Shown: piece after piece, positions 28,725-34,735 of the stretch
How positions within the stretch are numbered: position 1 is the first letter of the stretch
Layout: the number at the start of each line of letters is the position of its first letter
Source: a virus
Strand: one strand, 5' to 3'
IMG/VR virus record: IMGVR_UViG_3300046517_000330
Coordinates: 1-34,735 of that record
Length of the DNA: 34,735 nucleotides
Notes under the pieces: generated by a model
Databases searched by the model: none
Told to the model about the DNA's origin: nothing
The model's input: only the letters and a program-made list of their open reading frames with translations
Made by a program: the position numbers and the translations under genes

Positions 28725-28894
28725 GCGACTGGCAGCAACAAATCGAATGCGAAGAACAGCAACTTTACGAGCAAGAACGAACAGGAGAAGCAAATGAGCA
28801 TCGCAACTTTGATTTTGGGCGAGAGCGGAACCGGCAAGTCGACCAGCTTGCGAAATCTCAACCCGGCAGAAACCCTCTTGATCCAAGCGATTAA
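28721..28894 (+). CDS. Small Gln/Glu-rich ORF overlapping the ATPase gene
   Basis: MSDWQQQIECEEQQLYEQER and then RNFDFGRERNRQVDQLAKSQ. The first 73 bases are the only reading frame between the 30-aa gene and the ATPase; the last 101 bases overlap the ATPase gene, including its Walker A codons, in another frame. The charged, coiled-coil-like N-terminus looks like protein; the C-terminal part may be constrained only by the ATPase frame. Confidence 0.45.
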   Translation: MSDWQQQIECEEQQLYEQERTGEANEHRNFDFGRERNRQVDQLAKSQPGRNPLDPSD

Positions 28895-29450
28895 GAAGCC
28901 GTTGCCCTTCCGCGCGAAAGGCTGGTCGTATCGCACGAAGGAAAACCCGGTCGGCAACATCTTCGTTACCGACAAGGCCGACCAGATCATCACGCTGATG
29001 AGCAAGACGCAACGAAAGGTCGTCGTGTTCGACGACTGGAATCTGATGATGACAAACGAGTTCATGCGCCGAAGCGCTGAAACGGGGTTCCAGAAGTTCA
29101 GCGAGATCGGAAAGAGCGCATGGGACGTGATGATGTCTGCCTCTGTCCTGCCTGACGACGTGCGCGTGTACTTCCTCGGCCATGTGTCGACCGACGAACT
29201 CGGCCACGTCCGCGCCCGCACGATCGGCAAGATGCTCGACGAGAAATGCCCGGTCGAGTCGCTTTTCACGATCGTACTTCGAGCGGCGCTCATCAACGGC
29301 CAACACATTTTCAGCACGCAAAACAACGGATCCGACACCTGCAAGTCGCCGATCGACATGTTCGCCGATCAGCACATCGACAACGATCTTGCAGCAGTAG
29401 ACGCGGCTATCACCGACTTTTACGGCATCACCCAACCGGCTACGGCCTAA
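28794..29450 (+). CDS. P-loop ATPase, Sak4/AAA_24-type recombination protein
   Basis: 218 residues. Walker A GESGTGKS (9-16); Walker B KVVVFDDW (75-82); HVSTDELGHVRARTIG and HIFSTQNNGSDTCKSPIDMF further in are typical of phage AAA_24/Sak4-like proteins, which are RecA-core ATPases linked to ssDNA annealing and found with SSB partners. The next gene encodes an SSB-like protein, the classical pairing. GGAGA precedes the ATG. The exact family could be AAA_24 rather than Sak4; the two are hard to separate by eye. Confidence 0.8.
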   Translation: MSIATLILGESGTGKSTSLRNLNPAETLLIQAIKKPLPFRAKGWSYRTKENPVGNIFVTDKADQIITLMSKTQRKVVVFDDWNLMMTNEFMRRSAETGFQKFSEIGKSAWDVMMSASVLPDDVRVYFLGHVSTDELGHVRARTIGKMLDEKCPVESLFTIVLRAALINGQHIFSTQNNGSDTCKSPIDMFADQHIDNDLAAVDAAITDFYGITQPATA

Positions 29451-29471
29451 CTCAAAAAGGAAACAAACGAC

Positions 29472-30113
29472 ATGTACGCACTGAACAACGAATCCGCACA
29501 AGCCGCGCGCAAGGCCGAGCAACGCACCAGCTTTATCGACGAGAAAGGCAAGTATGTTGGCAAGTTCACACGCGCAGAGGACATCACCGCATCGAGCGGA
29601 ACGCGTGGCATCGCCTTCACCTTCGAGACTGACGACGGGCAGAAGTCGAACTTCTCTATCTACACGATCAAGTCGAACGGCGAAAAGCTCGGCGACTACG
29701 GCACGCTCATGGCGATCATGACCGTCCTCGGCGTGCGCGACATCAAGCCGGCAAAAGCCGTGTCGACGGTATGGGACAAGGAAGCCGGCGGCAACGTACA
29801 AAAGACGCTGACTCAGTTTCCCGAACTGCTGAACAAGCCGATTGGCGTCCTCTTGGCGATGGAGGAATACGCCAAGAAGCAAAACGGTGTTGAAACTGGC
29901 GAGACCGGCTGGAGCGTCCGACTGAATGCCGTGTTCCAGGCTGACACCGAATTGACGGCAGCCGAAATCCTCGACCGGAAGACGAGCCCGGCGAAGCTGC
30001 CCTTGCTGGTTGCCGCCCTGCGCGATCGTCCGCTGAAGAAGTCGGCAGGACAACAGCAGTATGCGCCGGCCGGTGGCCCGAGCGACTTCGATGATTCGGG
30101 AATCCCGTTCTAA
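29472..30113 (+). CDS. Single-strand DNA-binding-like protein (DUF669-type)
   Basis: 213 residues. MYALNNESAQAARKAEQRTS, YVGKFTRAEDITASSGTRGI and AFTFETDDGQKSNFSIYTIK resemble the DUF669 group of phage proteins with an OB-like beta core. A flexible linker (QQQYAPAGGPSDF) ends in DFDDSGIPF, nearly the same as the E. coli SSB tip (DFDDDIPF), through which SSB recruits replication and repair proteins. So it probably coats ssDNA and recruits host or phage enzymes. AAGGAAA precedes the ATG; it follows the ATPase by 21 bases. Confidence 0.82.
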   Translation: MYALNNESAQAARKAEQRTSFIDEKGKYVGKFTRAEDITASSGTRGIAFTFETDDGQKSNFSIYTIKSNGEKLGDYGTLMAIMTVLGVRDIKPAKAVSTVWDKEAGGNVQKTLTQFPELLNKPIGVLLAMEEYAKKQNGVETGETGWSVRLNAVFQADTELTAAEILDRKTSPAKLPLLVAALRDRPLKKSAGQQQYAPAGGPSDFDDSGIPF

Positions 30114-30125
30114 CCAACAACGACC

Positions 30126-30151
30126 GCGCCGCTAGCACGCTCTAGCGGCGC
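30126..30151 (+). promoter_or_regulatory. Perfect 10-bp stem hairpin in the early mRNA
   Basis: GCGCCGCTAG-CACGCT-CTAGCGGCGC, no T-tract on either strand. It lies 13 bases after the SSB-like stop and 16 before the next ATG. More likely an mRNA processing/stability element or protein-binding site than a terminator. Confidence 0.65.
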
Positions 30152-30167
30152 ACCAAGGGGAACAAGC

Positions 30168-30407
30168 ATGGAGACATTGAGTGAGTGGCACCCGAGAGAA
30201 ATTACGCCGGTTCATGTCGGCGTGTACGAAGTGCGAGTGAAGGCAAACGGCAAGATCGTGCGTTGGTTCAGCTACTGGGACGGGAGACGATGGTCGCTTT
30301 CCGCATCGACACCAGAGCAAGCGAGCATCTATATGTACACCCGCAGCGATGCAGCAGAGCACGCAGGCGGGTTTGAATGGCGCGGATTGAAGGAGAAAGC
30401 AGAATGA
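30168..30407 (+). CDS. Small protein (79 aa), phage-conserved type
   Basis: METLSEWHPREITPVHVGVY, EVRVKANGKIVRWFSYWDGR and RWSLSASTPEQASIY. The motif 'P-V-x-x-G-x-Y-E-V ... W-F-S-Y-W-D-G-x-x-W' is common in small early proteins of temperate phages without known role. It is a beta-rich (SH3-like) domain. AAGGGG upstream of the ATG; ATGA overlap with the next gene. Confidence 0.7.
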   Translation: METLSEWHPREITPVHVGVYEVRVKANGKIVRWFSYWDGRRWSLSASTPEQASIYMYTRSDAAEHAGGFEWRGLKEKAE

Positions 30408-30685
30408 AGCGAAGCAAAGAAGAAGACGCGATCATGAGCCGGATCGCGAATCTGGAAACCGAACTGAAACGCCAGAACAAGCTGCTCGAAGAAGAACGCT
30501 ACCGCAACGCGGGCATCGCGATAGGCGACATAGTGGTGTGCAAAGGCGAGCGGTTCCGCGTGGCCGAGGTGAAGACGTTTAGTTACGGTTCGGTATGGGT
30601 AGTCGGCAACGCAAAGAAGAAAGACGGATCTTGGGGCACGGCGCGAAAGGCGCTGTATAGCGACTGGGAAAAGGAGCAAGCATGA
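30404..30685 (+). CDS. Coiled-coil small protein (93 aa)
   Basis: From the ATG overlapping the upstream stop: MKRSKEEDAIMSRIANLETE, LKRQNKLLEEERYRN is a coiled coil (heptad pattern I-N-L-L). Then IAIGDIVVCKGERFRVAEVK and a beta-rich end (YGSVWVVGNAKKKDGSWGTA). It combines dimerisation with a small KOW-like domain. GGAG eight bases upstream. No family. Confidence 0.66.
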   Translation: MKRSKEEDAIMSRIANLETELKRQNKLLEEERYRNAGIAIGDIVVCKGERFRVAEVKTFSYGSVWVVGNAKKKDGSWGTARKALYSDWEKEQA

Positions 30686-30891
30686 ATCGCTTAGACAACA
30701 CCGTACCCGTCATCGCCGTTTCGCTCGATCACATTCGCGAGCAGATCCGCATAGCAGAGATCGACGTTGCGGAAGCCACAATGCGCAGAGACATGCTGCG
30801 ATTCATCCTGGAGCTGCGCCAGCAGGATGATCCGGTAGAGCAAGCGCACCGCAATCGTACCGCTGCGATCATAGCGAAATTTTATGCGTGA
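30682..30891 (+). CDS. Small helical protein (69 aa)
   Basis: MNRLDNTVPVIAVSLDHIRE, QIRIAEIDVAEATMRRDMLR, FILELRQQDDPVEQAHRN: one long helical hairpin, highly charged. ATGA overlap with the preceding gene. It ends the block; an 89-base intergenic stretch follows. Unknown function. Confidence 0.62.
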   Translation: MNRLDNTVPVIAVSLDHIREQIRIAEIDVAEATMRRDMLRFILELRQQDDPVEQAHRNRTAAIIAKFYA

Positions 30892-30903
30892 ATAATACTC
30901 GCC

Positions 30904-30960
30904 ATGCTTTATTTCGTGGCAATATTCTAGAACGGATACGCCCGATGCTTTATGTCTGGC
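30904..30960 (+). repeat. Imperfect direct repeat in an intergenic stretch
   Basis: ATGCTTTATTTCGTGGC (30904-30920) and ATGCTTTATGTCTGGC (30945-30960), 41 bases apart (about four helical turns), with one gap and one mismatch. The AATAATAC just before (30893-30900) resembles one arm of the 17-bp operator family. No convincing -35/-10 pair is seen. Confidence 0.45.
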
Positions 30961-30980
30961 GATGACAAAAAGGAGCCGAG

Positions 30981-31292
30981 ATGGAAACGAAACACACACC
31001 TGGGCCGTGGCACGCGGTCGACAACAAACAGTTTTGGGAAATAAGGACGTCGGATTGGGAGCGCAGCGGAGAACAGATCGGCGACGCGTGCGCATCATGC
31101 TTCATCGACGGTCATAAAGATAATCCCGTAGCAGAAGCCAATGCGCACCTGATGGCAGCCGCGCCGGATTTGTTCGCGGCCCTGACTGCGCTGATGGGCG
31201 ATCACGGCGGATCAATCGGCGTATCTCGCACTGATGAGCGAGCGCTGGCGGCACTGGCAGCTATCGCCAAGGCAACCGGAGAGAAAGCATGA
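30981..31292 (+). CDS. Small protein with HTPGPW motif (103 aa)
   Basis: METKHTPGPWHAVDNKQFWE opens with the HTPGPW box, very common in small phage early proteins. Then CASCFIDGHKDNPVAEANAH and the helix LMAAAPDLFAALTALMGD, the usual 'A-N-A-x-L-I-A-A-A-P-x-L' continuation. The family has no established biochemical function. AAGGAG upstream of the ATG. It follows an intergenic stretch, so a separate promoter is possible. Confidence 0.8.
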   Translation: METKHTPGPWHAVDNKQFWEIRTSDWERSGEQIGDACASCFIDGHKDNPVAEANAHLMAAAPDLFAALTALMGDHGGSIGVSRTDERALAALAAIAKATGEKA

Positions 31293-31786
31293 GCAACCTT
31301 TTCGAGATCGCAGCGGAGTACCGCGCGGACGTAGCAAAGCTGGAAGACCTGGAGCTAGACGATCAAACGTTCCTCGACACGATGGAAGCCATCGGCGGGG
31401 ATCTGGAAACAAAGGCGATGAATACCGCATTCGCCGCGAAGAATCTCGAAGCAACCGCAGCGCAGATCAAAGAGCACGCGAAAGCGATGGTCGAGCGCGC
31501 GAAGGCGCTGGAGAACCGAGCAGAGCGCATCCGCAAGTACCTGCTCGATGGCCTCACGCTGGCGCAGGTGGAAAAGGTGGATACGCCCTACTTCCGCATC
31601 AAGATCGCGCTCAATCCGCCGAGCGTGCAGATTGCAGACGAATCGCTGATTCCGGATGCGTACAAAACGGAACCGGAGCCGCCCAAGCCGATGCCGGACA
31701 AGAAGCTGATCGCGGCGGCGCTGAAAGATGGATTCGAAGTACCGGGTTGCTCGCTCGTTCGCGGGCGCCGTTTGGATATTAAGTGA
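31289..31786 (+). CDS. Siphovirus Gp157-like protein
   Basis: 165 residues. MSNLFEIAAEYRADVAKLED, the long helix NLEATAAQIKEHAKAMVERA with KALENRAERIRKYLLDGL, then DTPYFRIKIALNPPSVQI and a C-terminal GCSLVRGRRLDIK. This order (helical N-part, then 'F-x-I-x-x-x-x-N-P-P-x-V', then G-x-x-x-x-x-G/V-R-L-x-I-K) is the Gp157 family; its founder was linked to phage resistance in Streptococcus thermophilus phages. In this context it is often near SSB-annealing modules. ATGA overlap at the start. Confidence 0.85.
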   Translation: MSNLFEIAAEYRADVAKLEDLELDDQTFLDTMEAIGGDLETKAMNTAFAAKNLEATAAQIKEHAKAMVERAKALENRAERIRKYLLDGLTLAQVEKVDTPYFRIKIALNPPSVQIADESLIPDAYKTEPEPPKPMPDKKLIAAALKDGFEVPGCSLVRGRRLDIK

Positions 31787-31793
31787 GGAAACC

Positions 31794-32177
31794 ATGACGC
31801 CAGAACAAAAAATCAAGCACCTGATCCTTATTCGCTACGCGGAACTGAACAAGAAGCCTGCGCCGGAAAACGTCACCGCCGAGAACATCGACGAACTATA
31901 CGACGAGACGAACGGCGACGACTACGAGCTTCAAGACGCAATCAGCGACGTGCGTTGCAGCGGCGAGGAAACCGGCCTTTCTTGCGACTGGTCGCGCCAC
32001 TACGAATCTGACGCTGTAGCAGCTAAGGCGCCGGATGGCTCATGGGTCGGCTGGACCTACTGGTACGGCGGCGGCAAGCACGGCGAGCCGGAGGCTATCG
32101 ACTGGATCGAAGACGCATACGACGTGATCGTGACCGGCGAGAAGACCATCGTCCAGCGCATTTTCGCCAAAGCATAA
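31794..32177 (+). CDS. Acidic protein of unknown function (127 aa)
   Basis: From the ATG with GAGGAA upstream: MTPEQKIKHLILIRYAELNK, then acidic NIDELYDETNGDDYELQDAI and CSRHYESDAVAAKAPDGSWV-like text: DWSRHYESDAVAAKAPDGSW, WTYWYGGGKHGEPEAIDWIE and DAYDVIVTGEKTI. High Asp/Glu/Tyr/Trp content. No catalytic motif seen. Such acidic early proteins can be DNA mimics, but that is speculative. Confidence 0.65.
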   Translation: MTPEQKIKHLILIRYAELNKKPAPENVTAENIDELYDETNGDDYELQDAISDVRCSGEETGLSCDWSRHYESDAVAAKAPDGSWVGWTYWYGGGKHGEPEAIDWIEDAYDVIVTGEKTIVQRIFAKA

Positions 32178-32189
32178 CCGAGAACAACC

Positions 32190-32321
32190 ATGTCCACGTC
32201 AATCACGATCTTAGCCAACGGCTACATGGAAATCACCTGTGTCAATCCTGAAGCCGAGCCGCTACGCCGGCATTACGTGATCCGGCGCACGGTCGATTAC
32301 CGGTCGATCCCTTGGTGCTAG
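32190..32321 (+). CDS. Small protein (43 aa)
   Basis: MSTSITILANGYMEITCVNP then EAEPLRRHYVIRRTVDYRSI and PWC. It has short beta-strands and no motif. GAGAA before the ATG is a weak SD. It is placed because it fills the gap between its neighbours in frame with phage codon use. Confidence 0.5.
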   Translation: MSTSITILANGYMEITCVNPEAEPLRRHYVIRRTVDYRSIPWC

Positions 32322-32500
32322 GCGTGGACAGGGACGAATGCTTACGCCGCTTTATGCAGGCAGTGAGAGACGGACGCCGAGGCGACTACGGCAGCTCTAA
32401 GGCGATCGTCGAGAGCGTGAGGCAGAGAGGCGGTAACGAGGCCGCCGAGCGGGCGAAGAAGGAAGTTTGGGCCTACATAAAAAGCGAGAAAAAAGCGTGA
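32315..32500 (+). CDS. Small basic protein (about 61 aa), start uncertain
   Basis: LGVDRDECLRRFMQAVRDGR, RGDYGSSKAIVESVRQRGGN, EAAERAKKEVWAYIKSEKKA. Candidate starts are GTG 32315 (overlapping the upstream stop) or GTG 32324; none has a clear SD. Positively charged and helical, so nucleic-acid binding is possible. The stop overlaps the methyltransferase GTG (GTGA). Confidence 0.55.
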   Translation: MLGVDRDECLRRFMQAVRDGRRGDYGSSKAIVESVRQRGGNEAAERAKKEVWAYIKSEKKA

Positions 32501-33045
32501 AATTTGCCTACGCAGACCCGCCCTACCTGGGCTGTTCGCTCAAGTTCTACGGCGATCATCCGTACGCGCAAGTGTACGACTCCACGGAAGGCCATCGGGC
32601 GCTAATCGAGCGCCTGTGCGACGAATACAAAGACGGCTGGGCGCTCTCAATGACGAGCGGAAACATGCACGACCTGCTTCCACTCTGCCCTCGCGAGTCT
32701 CGAATCATGGCTTGGGTAAAGCCGTTTGCAGCATTCAAGCCGAATGTTGGCGTCGCCTACGCATGGGAACCAGTCATCGTCATGGGCGGCAGGAAGCGCA
32801 CCCGCCAGCAGGATACGGTACGTGACTGGTGTGCTGTGAATATCACGCTCAAGCGCGGCTTCACCGGAGCGAAGCCGGCCGAATTCGTGTTCTGGCTGAT
32901 GGACGTGCTGAACGTTCAGGAAGGCGACACGGTAGACGATTTGTTTCCAGGATCTGGCGCGGTGCAAGCAGCCATCGATGCTTACTTCGGCGCGATGACT
33001 GGGCATGTGCAAGAGGGGTTATTTGCAGACGAGAACGCATCATGA
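32497..33045 (+). CDS. DNA methyltransferase 2 (divergent adenine-type)
   Basis: 182 residues from GTG. Catalytic DPPYLG begins at residue 7, almost at the N-terminus. Then WALSMTSGNMHDLLPLCP, RIMAWVKPFAAFKPNVGVAY and WEPVIVMGGRK (the MT-A70/N6-adenine-like middle), GAKPAEFVFWLMDVLNVQEG (equivalent to H-x-x-x-K-P), and DLFPGSGAVQAAI (148-160, AdoMet loop). Order catalytic-before-AdoMet, as in methyltransferase 1. The two differ strongly, so this is not a recent duplicate. Orphan; target unknown. A weak SD suggests translation coupled to the upstream ORF. Confidence 0.85.
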   Translation: MKFAYADPPYLGCSLKFYGDHPYAQVYDSTEGHRALIERLCDEYKDGWALSMTSGNMHDLLPLCPRESRIMAWVKPFAAFKPNVGVAYAWEPVIVMGGRKRTRQQDTVRDWCAVNITLKRGFTGAKPAEFVFWLMDVLNVQEGDTVDDLFPGSGAVQAAIDAYFGAMTGHVQEGLFADENAS

Positions 33046-33335
33046 AATACGCAGCCAAAGCAGACCGCAATCAGCCCGAAGTCGTCGCAGCGTTACGCAA
33101 GATCGGCGCGAAGGTTGTACCGACCCACACAGTCGGACAGGGCTTTCCTGATCTTGTCGTTGAATACGAAGGACGCACGTTCCTGCTCGAAATCAAAGAC
33201 GGAACAAAGCCGCCGAGCGCGCGCAAGCTGACGCCTGCGCAGGAAGAATTTCACGCCGCATGGTCAGGCGAGATTTACGTCGTTGAGACGATCGAGCAAG
33301 CGATTGCAGTCACCTGTCAATGGCAGGGCGCATGA
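33042..33335 (+). CDS. PD-(D/E)xK nuclease (VRR-NUC / Holliday-junction resolvase-like)
   Basis: 97 residues from the ATG overlapping the methyltransferase stop. MKYAAKADRNQPEVVAALRK carries a Glu (E13), then GQGFPDLVVEY (D37) and GRTFLLEIKDGTKPPSARKL (E50-x-K52): the complete E...D...ExK nuclease signature. The size fits VRR-NUC/Hjc-like enzymes that cut branched DNA. It is placed directly before NinB, so recombination or replication-fork resolution is likely. Confidence 0.85.
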   Translation: MKYAAKADRNQPEVVAALRKIGAKVVPTHTVGQGFPDLVVEYEGRTFLLEIKDGTKPPSARKLTPAQEEFHAAWSGEIYVVETIEQAIAVTCQWQGA

Positions 33336-33733
33336 TGGACAAGCACATCATCATCCTAAACGAGAGCAACCGCCGCTTCGCTATCGGCGCCGTGACGCAT
33401 CGCCCTGATGGTCACATTCTCACCCTCTCCGAGCCGACACGCACGCTCGACCAGAACGCGAAGCTGTGGCCGATGCTGGCTGACGTATCGCGCCAGGTTA
33501 ATTGGTACGGCCAGAAGCTGACGCCCGAAAACTGGAAAGACGTCTTCACGGCTTCGCTCAAGGGGCAGAAGGTCGTTCCCGGTATCGACGGCGGATTTGT
33601 GGTCTGCGGCCAGCGGACTAGCACGATGGGCAAGAAGCTGTTTTCCGACTTGATCGAACTCATGCATGCATTCGGCGCGCAGCATGGCGTTCGCTGGAGT
33701 GCGCCGGCAAGTTACGCGGAGTACGCAGCATGA
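33332..33733 (+). CDS. ninB: NinB recombination mediator (lambda Orf-like)
   Basis: 133 residues from ATG (double Met start, overlapping the previous stop). RTLDQNAKLWPMLADVSRQV, NWYGQKLTPENWKDVFTASL, KGQKVVPGIDGGFVVCGQRT, and FSDLIELMHAFGAQHGVRW are the conserved NinB core. Lambda Orf acts as a RecFOR-like mediator that binds ssDNA and SSB. The SSB-like protein of this phage with its DFDD...IPF tail is a plausible partner. Confidence 0.95.
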   Translation: MMDKHIIILNESNRRFAIGAVTHRPDGHILTLSEPTRTLDQNAKLWPMLADVSRQVNWYGQKLTPENWKDVFTASLKGQKVVPGIDGGFVVCGQRTSTMGKKLFSDLIELMHAFGAQHGVRWSAPASYAEYAA

Positions 33734-34086
33734 CGGGGAAAGAACAAATCTTATCGCTCCTGCAATCAGGCGCATACACGCGGATCGACATTCAATCTAT
33801 CGTCAAAATGACGACGGGCGGCACGAACAAGGCGATCAAGCAATTGCGCGATGAACGCCGGGTTTACATCGACGGATGGGAGCGACGCGACGGGCGATCA
33901 GGGAACCATCTACCGCTTTATCGAGCAGGCAGAAAGCGCGATGCCGCCCCCCTTCCTCGATTGACAAAATCGGAGACGAGCAAGATCTATCGACGCCGGC
34001 ATGCGGCGGTTTTGAAGACGCGACGAGCGGCAAGAACGGGGAAGCCGATCAATCCGTTTGCGCAACTTCTGTGGAGCCAGCAATGA
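33730..34086 (+). CDS. Winged-helix protein with basic C-terminus (118 aa)
   Basis: MTGKEQILSLLQSGAYTRID, IQSIVKMTTGGTNKAIKQLR, DERRVYIDGWERRDGRSGNH: a winged helix (recognition helix GTNKAIKQLRDE, wing RRDGRSGNHLPLYRAG). The C-terminal half is very basic (KIYRRRHAAVLKTRRAARTG). A DNA-binding protein; nin-region regulators of this type are common. ATGA overlaps at both ends. Confidence 0.75.
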   Translation: MTGKEQILSLLQSGAYTRIDIQSIVKMTTGGTNKAIKQLRDERRVYIDGWERRDGRSGNHLPLYRAGRKRDAAPLPRLTKSETSKIYRRRHAAVLKTRRAARTGKPINPFAQLLWSQQ

Positions 34087-34376
34087 AGCATCGAGCCACC
34101 AAGCGCGAAAGCGCATACATGGGTCGCGTCGCCGAAATGGCTTGCATCTGCTGCACCCTTCTCGATCGCCATCAGCAGTCTAAGACCGATGTGCATCACA
34201 TTCGCACCGGGCAAGGTGGCGCGCAGCGAGCGGGGAATTTCCTTGTGCTGCCGCTCTGTCACGACGACTGCCACCAGGGGCCGAACGGCATCCACGGCGA
34301 CCAGACGTATCTGCGCATCCTGAAATGCACAGAACTTGACCTTTTGAACGCAACGCTCGATCGCCTCAACTCATGA
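34083..34376 (+). CDS. HNH protein, Ref-like (recombination-enhancing nuclease family)
   Basis: 97 residues from the ATG overlapping the previous stop. CICC (21-24), DVHHIRTGQGGAQRAGNFLV (HH motif at 38-39), LPLCHDDCHQGPNGIHGDQT with His/Cys ligands, and ATLDRLNS at the end. This compact HH...N...H layout matches phage proteins akin to the catalytic domain of P1 Ref, a RecA-dependent HNH nuclease, or DUF968. The long basic N-terminal tail of P1 Ref is absent. Function inferred from fold and nin-like location. Confidence 0.78.
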   Translation: MKHRATKRESAYMGRVAEMACICCTLLDRHQQSKTDVHHIRTGQGGAQRAGNFLVLPLCHDDCHQGPNGIHGDQTYLRILKCTELDLLNATLDRLNS

Positions 34377-34732
34377 AAAACACAATCAACATCGGCCGTC
34401 AGCCGGAAACGATCTCTCCGCACGAGCTGGCAGACGCCATGCAGGCAGGACGCGCCTACTCGCAAGAAGAAGTAATGGGCTTGCTGCCGGGACGCCCACG
34501 CGCCTGCGTGCGCGACACGCTGCATTTGATGGTGCAAAAAGGCATGGTATGGCGCAACAACAGCAAGCGCGGCGCGATCACGTTCGAGTTATTGGAAGGT
34601 GAGCAACTTCGGGAGGCGATCGACAGCAAGACGAAGCGCGCCGAACCGCCCGCATGGATGAGCAAGAACCTCGTCGGCTACGAGCGATCGCAGAACGGCT
34701 TCCGCGATCTGTGTTTACTCGCGCGAAAATAA
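34373..34732 (+). CDS. Winged-helix-type early protein (119 aa)
   Basis: MKNTINIGRQPETISPHELA, DAMQAGRAYSQEEVMGLLPG, RPRACVRDTLHLMVQKGMVW, RNNSKRGAITFELLEG: a winged-helix-like core with a basic linker and a Trp-containing C-terminal part. Complete, stopping three bases before the window end. ATGA overlap with the Ref-like gene. No family recognised. Confidence 0.68.
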   Translation: MKNTINIGRQPETISPHELADAMQAGRAYSQEEVMGLLPGRPRACVRDTLHLMVQKGMVWRNNSKRGAITFELLEGEQLREAIDSKTKRAEPPAWMSKNLVGYERSQNGFRDLCLLARK

Positions 34733-34735
34733 TAC

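Noticed and set aside
28626-30053. Minus-strand frame of about 475 codons across the ATPase and SSB-like genes
   Set aside because: Antisense shadow; the plus strand has well-marked genes with SDs, P-loop and SSB tail.
1-34735. Diversity-generating retroelement, as in the related Bordetella phage BPP-1
   Set aside because: No reverse transcriptase and no template/variable repeat pair with adenine-specific differences near the tailspikes.
1-34735. tRNA genes, CRISPR arrays, insertion sequences, integrase and att sites
   Set aside because: None seen by eye. No cloverleaf, no spaced repeats, no transposase or tyrosine/serine recombinase motifs. A covariance or profile search could still find a tRNA.
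34722-34735. Window end GCGCGAAAATAATAC looks like the beginning of another 17-bp operator (TAATAC)
   Set aside because: Only six bases of the motif are inside the window and the -35 register does not fit; it cannot be judged without further sequence.

Overview
The window is most of the genome of a temperate, short-tailed (P22-like) dsDNA bacteriophage or prophage. Codon use and moderately high GC, together with tailspike and replication proteins of a type common in Burkholderia-group phages, suggest a betaproteobacterial host (Burkholderiales). The host is inference; nothing in the sequence names it. There are no tRNA or rRNA genes, CRISPR arrays, insertion sequences or integrase. The left edge cuts a lysis gene and the right edge lies just past a complete early gene, so integrase, att site and spanins may lie outside.

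Left two thirds (about 1-21,800, minus strand): a late operon in P22 order. From right to left it holds a small membrane protein, an HTH-metallophosphoesterase fusion, two small proteins, TerS, TerL, portal, scaffold and coat. A small protein, gp4-like and gp10-like tail accessory factors and two small virion proteins follow. A 2OG-Fe(II) oxygenase and a GNAT acetyltransferase then sit inside the virion cluster, ahead of three ejection-type proteins (the last with a lytic transglycosylase domain), two tailspikes and the lysis genes. Four intrinsic-terminator-like hairpins interrupt the operon, which suggests processive antitermination. One plus-strand ORF (4555-4755) lies inside it.

Control region (about 21,800-23,560): a two-gene plus-strand mini-operon with its own promoter, operator and terminator; a very strong leftward promoter followed at once by two tandem terminators (a lambda PR'-like arrangement or a small RNA gene); a small leftward gene with its own promoter; and a CI/Cro-like divergent immunity region. 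A 17-bp palindrome (AATACTT-NNN-AAGTATT type) recurs at three or four sites here and at 27,945, each time in the same register to a -10 element. I infer a phage regulon.

Right third (23,560-34,735, plus strand): a tightly overlapping early operon. It holds Cro-like, HNH, an O-like replication initiator with four 15-bp iterons in its coding sequence (probable origin), a DnaC-like loader, small HTH proteins, DNA methyltransferase 1, an HTH protein in a late-regulator position, a second promoter, a structured leader, a P-loop ATPase, an SSB-like protein with the tail DFDDSGIPF, Gp157-like, methyltransferase 2, a PD-(D/E)xK nuclease, NinB, a Ref-like HNH protein and wHTH proteins. Together these cover replication initiation, helicase loading, recombination and DNA modification.
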